From: Kitasatospora sp. NBC_01266
GTDB lineage: Bacteria > Actinomycetota > Actinomycetes > Streptomycetales > Streptomycetaceae
DNA: 64,000 nt
Reading direction: 5' to 3'
Assembly (NCBI RefSeq): GCF_036242395.1
Contig: NZ_CP108458.1
Coordinates: 4,898,001-4,962,000 of the forward strand
The notes under the pieces are model-generated. The model was not told where the DNA came from. It saw only the letters and a program-made list of their open reading frames with translations, and did no database searches. Every line of letters starts with the position of its first letter. Within the stretch, counting starts at the first letter, position 1. A program made the position numbers and the translations under genes. Below are positions 17,114 to 24,694 of this stretch, piece after piece.

Positions 17114-19273
17114 ATGACACCGCAGGACGGGACGGGCGGCCCGGGACCCGGGGTGAGCAACTCGGTCACCGGCGGCCGGATCGAGCAACTCGTCCAGGCG
17201 CGCCAGGTCACCGTCAACTTCCCTGCCCCGCAACGGGAATCCGTCACACCACGGCAGATCCAGCCGCTGCGCCGGGCCTTTGTCAACCGGTCGGTCGAAC
17301 TGGCCGCGCTCACCGAGGTGCTGACCGCGGTCGGGCACGGTCCCGGGCCGTCGATCGTCGCCTTCACCGGCCTCGGCGGGGTCGGCAAGACCGAGCTGAT
17401 CGCCCAGTGGGCCGCGCGCGAGCGGGAGCAGTTCCCGGACGGTGACCTCTACGCCGACCTGGCGGCGATCCGGCACGAGGGCGCGGTCGACCTCGGCGAG
17501 GTGCTCGGCCGCTTCCTGCGCGCGCTGCAGGTCGAGAAGGAGTACATCCCGGACACGGTGGCCGAGCGCGGCGCGCTCTTCCGCAGCATCACCAAGGGCC
17601 GTCGGCTGCTGGTCTTCCTGGACAACGTGGAGCAGCCGGCCGAGGTCCGGGCGCTGCTGCCCGGCGACGGCCTGGTGGTGGTGGCCGGCCGCCGGCGCCT
17701 GGAGCACCTGGCACTGGACGGCGCGCAGGTGCTCACCGTGCCGCCGCTGACCACCGGGGCCGGCAGCGAGCTGGTCCGCACCTGGCTGGGGGCCGGGCGC
17801 GGGACGGCGGAGGAGGTGGCCGAGCTGGTCACCCGGTGCGGCGGGATGCCGCTGGCGTTGAACGCGGTCGGCTCCCAGCTGATCGGGCGCCGGCAGCTGA
17901 CGGTCCGCCGGGTGATGGCGGCGCTGGCCGACCGGCCGCGCCAGGACGGGGTGGACGACGCGCTCGAAGCGGTCTACGCCGGGCTGCCCGAACCGGCCCG
18001 CGGGCTCTACCACCTGATCGGCGTGCTGCCCGGGGCCCGGTTCACCCGTGAACTCCTCCAGGTCGTCGCCGGCGGTCCGGCGGGCGGAGCGGGCGGACCG
18101 GACGAGCCGGACGAGCCGGACGGCATGGTCGATCCGGCCGATCCGGTTGATCCCGCGCTGGACGACCTGCTGGCGGCACACCTGATCGACGAACTGCCGG
18201 TGGCGGGCGAGGCGCCGGAGGATCCGGCGGAGGACCGGTTCGGCTGCCACGACCTGGTCCGCCGGCACGCCGCCCGCCGGGCCGCCGAGGCGCTGGGCGC
18301 GGCGCGGATCGCGGCGGTGCAGCACCGCCTGCTCGACTACTACCTGCACCGCACCGCCCTGGCCGACCGCTCCTTCGGCGAGCGCTTCCGCCTCCAGGAG
18401 CCGCCTGCCACCGGCCTGTTGACGGACCGTGCGCCGGACCTGGACTGGCTGGAGCGGGAGAGCGCGACCATCCTGGTGCTGCTCCGCGCGGCTGCCGCAC
18501 AGGGCCGGCACGGTGCCGTCTGGCGGCTGTGCGAGTCGCTCTGGCCGCTCTACCACGGCCGCAAGCTCTACGCGGACTGGATCGAGGCGCACGAACTGGG
18601 CGTCGAGGCGGCCCGCTGGGACGCCCGCCCGGACGCGGAGATCCGGATGCGCAACCAGCTGGCCCGGGCCCACTACGAGCTCGGCGACCACGAACTGGCC
18701 GCCCGGCAGCTCGCGTTGGCCGGCGAGCTGCTGCCGTTGGTGAGCGACTCGCGGCTGGCCGGGATGCTGCGCGAGTCGCAGGGCCTGCTCTGCCTGGCGC
18801 AGGGCCGCACCGAAGCGGCGGTGGCGATGTTCACCGAGGCCCGGGAGGCGAACGCCGGCGACACGCACGGCATCGTGGTGCAGAGCTACAACCTGGCCCA
18901 GGCGCTCCTCGCGGTGGCCGGCCCGGCGGAGCCCGCGGCGGCATCCGAGGAGGCGCTTGCGGCGGCACTCGCGGAGGCCGACCGGGCCGCCGAGCTGGCC
19001 GAGCGGACCGACGACCAGGTGATGATCATGCGGCTGGGCGTGCTGCGCGGGCGGATCCACCAGGCGCTGGGTGATCCGGACACCGCGATCGCGCGGCTGA
19101 CCGCGGCCGCCGACCTGGCGCTGCGGCTCGGCCACCGGTTCAAGGCGGACCAGGCGCTGGAGCTGCTGGCCGCGCTGGCCGAGCGGGTGGGCGACACCGA
19201 GCTGGCCCGGACCAGCCGGGAGCGGATCCGCGCCCTGCGCGACGCCGCTGGGGTGCTGCCCGGCGAGGCCTGA
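17114..19273 (+). CDS. STAND/NB-ARC ATPase with TPR repeats
   Basis: A 719-residue signal-transduction ATPase. Residues 16-36 form a short motif (NSVTGGRIEQLVQARQ, then VTVNF) like the N-terminal motifs before many actinobacterial NB-ARC proteins, some of which have been proposed to form amyloid signals. The NB-ARC has Walker A GLGGVGKT (86-93), Walker B LLVFLDNV near 166, the GGMPLAL motif and a winged helix. From about 490 to the end there are TPR-like helical repeats (RNQLARAHYELGDHELAARQ). An acidic PDEPDEPD linker lies near 335. ATG 17114 is chosen over 17063 because the latter adds only a basic leader. Role unknown: regulation or defence. Confidence 0.85.
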   Translation: MTPQDGTGGPGPGVSNSVTGGRIEQLVQARQVTVNFPAPQRESVTPRQIQPLRRAFVNRSVELAALTEVLTAVGHGPGPSIVAFTGLGGVGKTELIAQWAAREREQFPDGDLYADLAAIRHEGAVDLGEVLGRFLRALQVEKEYIPDTVAERGALFRSITKGRRLLVFLDNVEQPAEVRALLPGDGLVVVAGRRRLEHLALDGAQVLTVPPLTTGAGSELVRTWLGAGRGTAEEVAELVTRCGGMPLALNAVGSQLIGRRQLTVRRVMAALADRPRQDGVDDALEAVYAGLPEPARGLYHLIGVLPGARFTRELLQVVAGGPAGGAGGPDEPDEPDGMVDPADPVDPALDDLLAAHLIDELPVAGEAPEDPAEDRFGCHDLVRRHAARRAAEALGAARIAAVQHRLLDYYLHRTALADRSFGERFRLQEPPATGLLTDRAPDLDWLERESATILVLLRAAAAQGRHGAVWRLCESLWPLYHGRKLYADWIEAHELGVEAARWDARPDAEIRMRNQLARAHYELGDHELAARQLALAGELLPLVSDSRLAGMLRESQGLLCLAQGRTEAAVAMFTEAREANAGDTHGIVVQSYNLAQALLAVAGPAEPAAASEEALAAALAEADRAAELAERTDDQVMIMRLGVLRGRIHQALGDPDTAIARLTAAADLALRLGHRFKADQALELLAALAERVGDTELARTSRERIRALRDAAGVLPGEA

Positions 19274-19292
19274 GACCGGGCAGCACCCCGGG

Positions 19293-19332
19293 CTCACGGG
19301 CTCACGGGCTCACGGACTCACGGACTCACGGG
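19293..19332 (+). repeat. 8-bp tandem repeat at the end of the GT-B gene
   Basis: CTCACGG(G/A) is repeated five times with period 8 (19293, 19301, 19309, 19317, 19325). The last copy holds the stop codon of the minus-strand gene. Confidence 0.8.
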
Positions 19333-21014
19333 CGGGCGGTGAACCGCACCCGGACCCGTGCCCCGGCCTCGATCACCAACTCGCCGCCCGCCAGGTCCCG
19401 CGGCCCGCGCACCGCCACCGCGGCCCCCAGCAGCACCGGGTCCAGCGGCACGCTCGCCGTCCCCCAGGGGCGCACCGCCCGCGCCTGGAGGACCAGTCCG
19501 GAGCGCAGCCGCACCAGGTGGCGGTCCTCGTCGAGGGCGGCCACCGCGATGGCCAGGCCCGGCAGTTGACCGGCCACCCGGTCCAGCCAGACCAGTGGCT
19601 CCGGCTCGGCCCTGGGCTCGGTGCGCGCGATCACCTCGGCGACCTGGCGGCGGCGCAGGCTCGCCTCGGTGGTCACGGCGTAGAAGCCGCGGGCCGCCAG
19701 GTGGTCGGGGCCCACCGGGTAGCGGCGGATCCGCACCCCGTCGGCGGTGGCCTCGCCGACCACGTCGTAGGCACTCACCCGGGCCAGGTCGGGCGGGGCC
19801 GGGTCGGGATAGGGCGCGGACCGCGCCTCCTCCTCGGGCTCCTGGACGTCCGCCAGGAACGAGTAGAACAGCTCGCGCAGGATCCGGGCCGAGCGGCCGC
19901 GCTCGCCCAGCGAGCGCTGGGCGAGCGTCAGCGGGGCGGTCGCCGCGGCGTCCTGCTGCCCGGTCGCGTGCCGCTCGGCGGCCCGGTGCAGCTGCGGTTC
20001 CAAGGGGCGGTCCGGGTCCAGCGCGGGGGTGCCGCGCCCGAAGGCGTAGCTGGGGGAGTCCGGGGCCAGCTCGGCCTCGCCGGTGGCGGCCAGCAGGGTG
20101 ACCCGGTCCAGCGCGGCCCCGTAGAGCGAGACCGAGCCGTGGTCGCCGACCACCCAGTCGGCCGCGACCAGCGCCGCCTGCCACCCGTTCTGCGGTGGCA
20201 CCACCAGCAGCCCGGCCGCCACCGCCTCGCGCAGCAGGTCCTGCGGGTTGTGCCGGGACCAGATGTTGGGGTGCAGCACGACGGCCACCGCGTACTCGTC
20301 CACCGGCAGTTCGCGCACCAGCCGCAGCGGCAGGTCGGGACAGCGGCCGAGCAGCGAGTGCTCGCTCCAGGTCGAGCTGACCACCACCAGCCGCCGCCCG
20401 CCGGTCGCGCCGAGCAGCCGCCGGTACCGGTCGCGTTCGGTCAGGCTGGCCTGCAGCCGGTCGAAGCACGGGTCGCCCACCACCCGGGCCAGCGGCAGCG
20501 CCTGCGGGCAGGACCGGCGCAGCCGTTCGAGCTGCTCCTCGTGCGAGAGCCCGATCACCGCCGGCACCACCCGCCCGCGCCAGGTCAGTTCCTGCCGGGA
20601 GAGCCCGGCCGGTGACACGTCGTCACCGGTGGTCGGGCGCACCAGCCGGTTGTACCCGGCGCCGTGCGGCAGCACCACCAGCGGCGCCCGCAGCCGGCGC
20701 ATCGAGCTGTGCACCGTGCAGGCCACCGCCAGATCGAACTCGCGCCGGACCGCCTCGGCCCAGCCGAGCGCGGTGATCCCGTCGAGCGACTCCAGGTAGG
20801 CGTCCAGCCCGGCGGTGAAGGCCGAGCCCGGATTCACCGTGACGTAGAGCTCGATCCCGTCCCGGGCGCGCAGCAGCGGCAGCACGTCCATCACCCGGGT
20901 CGCCGAGGTCAGGGTGCGGACCACCGCGAGCACGCGCGCCTTCGTCGGCCGGGTGTCCCACCGGTCCTCATCGGCCCGCCTGGACTCCAGCAGGCGGGAC
21001 AGCAGCCCGAACAG
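19326..21014 (-). CDS. GT-B-fold protein, CDP-glycerol glycerophosphotransferase-like; CTG start suspected
   Basis: About 562 residues, conserved in streptomycetes as far as I can judge, function not known. The core resembles GT-B transferases: VLAVVRTLTSATRVMDVLPL, then VNPGSAFTAGLDAYLESLDG, VVGDPCFDRL, a VLHPNIWSRHNPQDLL motif and VVGDHGSVSLYGAAL, which recalls the donor-site Asp-Ser-rich turn of CDP-glycerol transferases. The start is hard: the frame stays open to GTG 21179, but codons upstream of 21020 lose their G/C third-base bias. GGGAGG ends 7 bases before a CTG at 21014, where good coding bias begins, so I place a CTG start there. GTG 20933 is the main alternative. Confidence 0.65.
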   Translation of the reverse strand: MFGLLSRLLESRRADEDRWDTRPTKARVLAVVRTLTSATRVMDVLPLLRARDGIELYVTVNPGSAFTAGLDAYLESLDGITALGWAEAVRREFDLAVACTVHSSMRRLRAPLVVLPHGAGYNRLVRPTTGDDVSPAGLSRQELTWRGRVVPAVIGLSHEEQLERLRRSCPQALPLARVVGDPCFDRLQASLTERDRYRRLLGATGGRRLVVVSSTWSEHSLLGRCPDLPLRLVRELPVDEYAVAVVLHPNIWSRHNPQDLLREAVAAGLLVVPPQNGWQAALVAADWVVGDHGSVSLYGAALDRVTLLAATGEAELAPDSPSYAFGRGTPALDPDRPLEPQLHRAAERHATGQQDAAATAPLTLAQRSLGERGRSARILRELFYSFLADVQEPEEEARSAPYPDPAPPDLARVSAYDVVGEATADGVRIRRYPVGPDHLAARGFYAVTTEASLRRRQVAEVIARTEPRAEPEPLVWLDRVAGQLPGLAIAVAALDEDRHLVRLRSGLVLQARAVRPWGTASVPLDPVLLGAAVAVRGPRDLAGGELVIEAGARVRVRFTARP

Positions 21015-21143
21015 CGTGACACCTCCCGACCGACCTGCGGCACGACGCGCGCCCTCAAGATCGTAGTCAACGCGCGGCCCCGGGGGCCGCCCCTCGCCGC
21101 CGCGCCCCCGGCAGACGTCCCAAACCTCAGCACCTGCCCCGCC

Positions 21144-21169
21144 CTCGATCCGGTACTCTGTGGATCGAG
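21144..21169 (+). promoter_or_regulatory. tRNA-Arg promoter inside a perfect dyad
   Basis: The dyad CTCGATCC (21144-21151) and GGATCGAG (21162-21169) flanks TACTCT (21154-21159), the likely -10 element of the tRNA-Arg gene. A dyad around the -10 looks like an operator. Confidence 0.45.
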
Positions 21170-21184
21170 CGTCGGACACGTCCG

Positions 21185-21257
21185 GCCCCAGTAGCTCAGG
21201 GGATAGAGCACAGCTCTCCTAAAGCTGGTGTCGCAGGTTCGAATCCTGCCTGGGGCA
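21185..21257 (+). tRNA. tRNA-Arg (CCU)
   Basis: 73 bases fold into a cloverleaf: acceptor GCCCCAG/CTGGGGC, anticodon stem CAGCT/AGCTG with loop CTCCTAA and anticodon CCT, T arm GCAGG-TTCGAAT-CCTGC, discriminator A at 21257. No CCA is encoded. It reads AGG, a rare codon in this genome type. Confidence 0.97.
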
Positions 21258-21270
21258 CAGTGCGCACGCG

Positions 21271-21310
21271 GCAGCAGGCCCCCTCGGAAGAGACCGAGGG
21301 GGCCTGCTGC
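21271..21310. terminator. Terminator after tRNA-Arg, also facing the chitinase gene
   Basis: A perfect 17-bp stem (21271-21287 with 21294-21310), loop AAGAGA. Confidence 0.88.
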
Positions 21311-21341
21311 GTTCGGAGTTCGGGAGTTCGGGAGTTCGGGC
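21311..21341 (+). repeat. 8-bp tandem repeat beside the terminator
   Basis: GTTCGGGA is repeated four times (first copy one base short), between the tRNA terminator and the stop codon of the chitinase gene. Confidence 0.75.
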
Positions 21342-21362
21342 GGGGTGCCGCGGGGGCGGTGG

Positions 21363-22694
21363 TCAGCGGCCGTTGAGGCTCTCGCCGAGGGCGGCGGTCA
21401 GGCTGCCGTCGCTGGTGTCGCCGTCCAGGGACCAGACGAAGGTGCCGCGCAGGTTGTTGGCGCGGATGTACTGGCCTTTGATCCAGACCGAGGCCGGGTC
21501 GTCGTAGGTCGAGAAGGTGCCGCTGGCCGGGTCGTACTTGTAGGGCTCGGCGGCCAGCGGGTCCCAGTAGGTCTTGCCGGGGGCGGTGACCACCTGGTTG
21601 TAGTCCGGGGTGCCGGCCACGCCCGCGATGGCGGGCTGGAAGAGGCCGTCGCCGTTCGGGCCGGGGGCGACACCGGTCCACTCGTGGGCGTAGTAGGGGA
21701 TGGCCAGGCCGATCTGCTCGGGGCGCACGCCCTGGTTCTCGTAGTACTGGACGGCCTGGTCGACGCTGTACCGGTCGTTGGCCGGGTTGGGGTCGCGCGG
21801 GTCCTGGAACAGCGCGGAGGAGAGGTCGGTGGGCCCGGTCGCCTCCCAACTGCCGTGGTAGTCGAAGGTCATCACGTTGAACCAGTCGACCACCTTGGCG
21901 ACCTTGCGCAGCTCCAGCTTGGCGGCGAACTCCGGGTTGGCCGAGGTGTTCGCGGTGAGCAGGTAGTGCTTGCCGCCGGCGGCGCCGGCCTGGGTCTCCT
22001 GCTGCCGGAACTCCTGCATCAGCGCGGTGTAGTCCGGGGTGTCCTGCGGGCCGTACGGGTTGCCGTTGCCGGGCTCGCCCGGGTACTCCCAGTCGACGGC
22101 GAACCCGTCGAAGATGCCGGCCGCCGCGCCGGCGGGCAGGCCCGGCAGGTCCCCCTTGAGGTACTGGTCCACGCAGGAGGCGACGAACTTCTGCCGGCCG
22201 GCCGCGGTCGAGGCGAGCTGGGAGAACTGGCCGGACCAGGACCAGCCGCCGATCGACATCACGATCTTCAACTTGGGGTACTTCGCCTTGAGTTCGCGCA
22301 GCTGGTTGAAGTTGCCGAGCAGCGCCTGGCCCGCCTGGTCGGCCGCTCCGCTGACCGACTCGGTGGCGGAGAACGGGCGCTGGTAGTCGGCCCAGCTGTC
22401 GCCGCTGCCGCACAGGCCGTCCGCCGTGACGTCGCTGAACCCGTAGTCCAGCTCGGTGAGGTGGTTGATCTCACCGGTGGTGATCAGGTTCTTCTCCATG
22501 AAGCCGGAGTAGATGCCCCATTGGGTGAAGTAGCCGGTCAGCTCCTTCTGGCCGCCCGGGCCGCCGCCCCCGTGGGCGGGCGCGGCACTGGCGGGGGCCG
22601 CGCCCAGCAGGGCGAAGGCGCAGGTGGCGGCCGCGCCGGTGACGGCGGCTCGGCGGATGGTTCTGCGAACGGCGGTGCGGCGGATCGCTGGCAT
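21363..22694 (-). CDS. Secreted GH18 chitinase
   Basis: A 443-residue exported glycoside hydrolase family 18 enzyme. A Tat/Sec-like signal with several Arg (RRTAVRRTIRRAAV) and a hydrophobic stretch ends near ASAAPA (about 40). The TIM barrel has KIVMSIGGWSWSG and the catalytic region FDGFAVDWEYPG, with Glu203 as the acid and Asp201 before it. The canonical DGxDxDxE has Ala199 in place of the first Asp of the DxDxE, which may lower or change activity. No chitin-binding or Fn3 module is present. ATG 22694 has AGGAGAG upstream. A DasR-like operator lies in its promoter, so induction by GlcNAc/chitin breakdown is expected. Confidence 0.9.
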   Translation of the reverse strand: MPAIRRTAVRRTIRRAAVTGAAATCAFALLGAAPASAAPAHGGGGPGGQKELTGYFTQWGIYSGFMEKNLITTGEINHLTELDYGFSDVTADGLCGSGDSWADYQRPFSATESVSGAADQAGQALLGNFNQLRELKAKYPKLKIVMSIGGWSWSGQFSQLASTAAGRQKFVASCVDQYLKGDLPGLPAGAAAGIFDGFAVDWEYPGEPGNGNPYGPQDTPDYTALMQEFRQQETQAGAAGGKHYLLTANTSANPEFAAKLELRKVAKVVDWFNVMTFDYHGSWEATGPTDLSSALFQDPRDPNPANDRYSVDQAVQYYENQGVRPEQIGLAIPYYAHEWTGVAPGPNGDGLFQPAIAGVAGTPDYNQVVTAPGKTYWDPLAAEPYKYDPASGTFSTYDDPASVWIKGQYIRANNLRGTFVWSLDGDTSDGSLTAALGESLNGR

Positions 22695-22770
22695 GGACTC
22701 TCCTCGGCGGGCGCCGCGAGCGGGAGCGGCGGTGGGGGACGCGGGAGGTGCAGGGAGGCGTGACGGACCT

Positions 22771-22786
22771 ATTGGCATAGACCAAT
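22771..22786 (-). promoter_or_regulatory. DasR-responsive element (dre) upstream of the chitinase
   Basis: On the minus strand the site reads ATTGGTCTATGCCAAT. It matches the DasR consensus (A-C/T-TGGTCTAGACCA-G/A-T) at 14 of 16 positions. It sits just downstream of TTGACC and TATACC/TACCTT promoter hexamers (about 22796-22823), near the expected transcription start, where a GntR-type repressor would block RNA polymerase. Confidence 0.8.
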
Positions 22787-22912
22787 GAGAGGGAAGGTAT
22801 AGTCCGCCGCCCGCCGGGTCAATGGCCGCGATCCACCGCCGGACGGCTCTCCTGACGGCCGGTCAGCGCCGGGTGTCGGGGGCGCGGCGGCGCGGGTGCG
22901 GGTGTGGGTGCG

Positions 22913-24274
22913 TCAGTTGACGCAGGGGACGCCGCCCTGGACGGCCGGGCCGGCGTAGCTGTCGCCGGGGGAGGGAGCGGAGCCGTCGGGCGTGGCGGGT
23001 GCGGACGGCGTGGACGGCGTGGACGGCGTGGACGGCGTGGACGGCGTCGACGAGGTGGCCGGGGCGGTCGGGCCGGGCGACGTCGTGCCCGTCGTACCCG
23101 TCGTGCCCGACGCGGCCGCCGTGGGGTCGACGCCGCTGATGGCCTGCCGCACCATCGCCTGGATCTTCGCCACGTTCACCAGGTTGACGTCCCCGTCGCT
23201 CGCCAGCGTGGCGTAGCCCTCCATCGGCAGCGTGTTGAACTCGACGTTCCCGCCGGTCAGGTTGGTCGCCTGCTGGGCGAAGTCCAGGATGTCCCAGTTG
23301 TCGTCGATCACCAGGTCCTGCTTCACCGCGTCCAGCAGCCCCTGCATCCTGCCCAGGTCGCCGAACGCCCCTTCCTGCTCCAGCTTGTTGGTGACCGAGG
23401 CGAGGAAGGCCTGCTGGCGGTGGGTCCGGTCGAAGTCCCCGTTCGGCAGGTTGTGCCGCTGGCGCACGAAGGCCAGCGCCATCGAGGCGTCCAGCTGGTT
23501 GAGCCCCTGGTGCCCGACGAAGCCCGAGCCGCCGCCGGGCGTGCTGGCGGTCCGGGCGATGGTCGGGTCGCTGACGTCCTTCGTGAGGCAGACGGTGATC
23601 GGCCCGAGCGCCTGGGCGACGTCGTAGAAGCCCTTCAGGTTCAGCTCGGCGAAGTGGTCGATCGGCACGTCGAGGAACTTCTGCACCGTCAGCAGGGTGG
23701 CCGCGCGGCCCGCGTCGCGGCCCCGGTGCTCCAGGTCCGCGCCCGAGTACTGCTTGGAGAGCTGCTCCTCGGCGTAGTACTTGGCCAGGTCGTAGGCTTC
23801 CTTGATCTTGTGCTTGCCGAGCGGGTGGCCGCCGGGCACGTTGACCAGGTCGACGTAGTCGTCGCGGGGGATCGAGAAGGCCTCGACCTTCCCGCCGTTC
23901 GCCGGGATGTGCATCAGGATCAGGGTGTTGGTGTTGTAGCCGCCGATGTCGCTGCTGCCGGCGTTCAGCTGGTCCTGGACGAACTGCTTGGGCAGGTCGT
24001 TGCCGTTCTGGTCCTTGCGGCTGTCCAGGCCGATCAGCAGGATGTTGACCGACTTGTCCAGCCGTGGCGGGGCGGACACGGCCGCCTGCTGCGGGGCCTG
24101 CTGGGCGGCCTGCTGCACCATCTCGATCGCGTTCGAGGTGGTCATCCCGGCGGTCAGGTCGTGGTACGTGTACCAGGAGAACCCGCACGCCGCCAGGACC
24201 GAGAACGAGACGGCGCAGGCCACCGTGCGTCCCGCGATCCGCAGCACCGAGCCGCCGCTGCCCGCACTCGCCAT
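22913..24274 (-). CDS. LytR-CpsA-Psr (LCP) cell-wall glycopolymer ligase
   Basis: A 453-residue membrane-anchored LCP phosphotransferase, which attaches teichoic acid or arabinogalactan-like polymers to peptidoglycan from lipid-linked donors. A single N-terminal membrane segment (about 15-35) is followed by an extracytoplasmic domain. LCP signatures: VNILLIGLDSRKDQNG, SDIGGYNTNTLILMHI, EAFSIPRDDYVDLVNVPG with Arg and Asp residues that bind the pyrophosphate and Mg, and ALAFVRQRHNLPNGDFDRTH. The C terminus is a Ser/Thr/Pro-rich tail with five TPS repeats, encoded by a 9-bp repeat at 23003-23047. ATG 24274 follows GGGGGAAAG. The 14-bp minisatellite lies upstream of its promoter. Confidence 0.92.
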   Translation of the reverse strand: MASAGSGGSVLRIAGRTVACAVSFSVLAACGFSWYTYHDLTAGMTTSNAIEMVQQAAQQAPQQAAVSAPPRLDKSVNILLIGLDSRKDQNGNDLPKQFVQDQLNAGSSDIGGYNTNTLILMHIPANGGKVEAFSIPRDDYVDLVNVPGGHPLGKHKIKEAYDLAKYYAEEQLSKQYSGADLEHRGRDAGRAATLLTVQKFLDVPIDHFAELNLKGFYDVAQALGPITVCLTKDVSDPTIARTASTPGGGSGFVGHQGLNQLDASMALAFVRQRHNLPNGDFDRTHRQQAFLASVTNKLEQEGAFGDLGRMQGLLDAVKQDLVIDDNWDILDFAQQATNLTGGNVEFNTLPMEGYATLASDGDVNLVNVAKIQAMVRQAISGVDPTAAASGTTGTTGTTSPGPTAPATSSTPSTPSTPSTPSTPSAPATPDGSAPSPGDSYAGPAVQGGVPCVN

Positions 24275-24413
24275 CTTTCCCCCACCGCCGTGATCACCCG
24301 CATGTGCCTCTCCTTGGACGCGCGAAACGGCGGAAAGGGCGCACGAGTTCGAACAGTGTGGCCAAGATCACACAACTGTGCGCAGTGGGAGCGTCAACTC
24401 CCTGCCACTGGGC
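24275..24413. other. LCP promoter region
   Basis: The 139 bp between the LCP start and the minisatellite must hold the minus-strand LCP promoter. A short dyad TGTG/CACA occurs near 24357-24376. No gene is seen. Confidence 0.35.
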
Positions 24414-24651
24414 CGAGTTGAATGGGCGAGTTGGACAAGCCGAGTTGGACAAGCCGAGTTGGACGAGCCGAGTTGGACGAGCCGAGTTGGACGAGCCGAG
24501 TTGGACGAGCCGAGTTGGACGAGCCGAGTTGGACGAGCCGAGTTGGACGAGCCGAGTTGGACGAGCCGAGTTGGACGAGCCGAGTTGGGTGGGCCGAGTT
24601 GGGTGGGCCGAGTTGGACGAGCCGAGTTGGGTGGGCCGGGTCGGCCCACCG
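24414..24651 (+). repeat. 14-bp minisatellite, about 17 units
   Basis: The unit GAGTTGGACGAGCC repeats with exact period 14 from 24414. The central copies (24470 to 24581) are identical; edge copies carry small changes (GACAAG, GGTGGG, GGGTCGG). Because 14 is not a multiple of 3, three units (42 bp) make one coding or helical super-period, and all frames on both strands stay open. It fills most of the space between the LCP and pcaB-like genes. Sharp decay at both ends and perfect centre are typical of slippage-driven arrays. Confidence 0.97.
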
Positions 24652-24694
24652 GCCGCTCTGGTCATGACTGCCCTTCTGCCGCGGAGAACACGCC

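Noticed and set aside
21185..21341. tRNA-Arg as an integration (att) site
   Set aside because: No integrase, no repeated tRNA 3' end and no change in gene content nearby.
24414..24651. CRISPR-like array
   Set aside because: Units are directly joined with no unique spacers, and no cas genes are present.
24422..24667. Open frame of 14-residue repeats across the minisatellite (and similar frames on both strands)
   Set aside because: Any 14-bp unit without stops keeps all frames open. The ribosome site is weak and flanking codon bias is absent.
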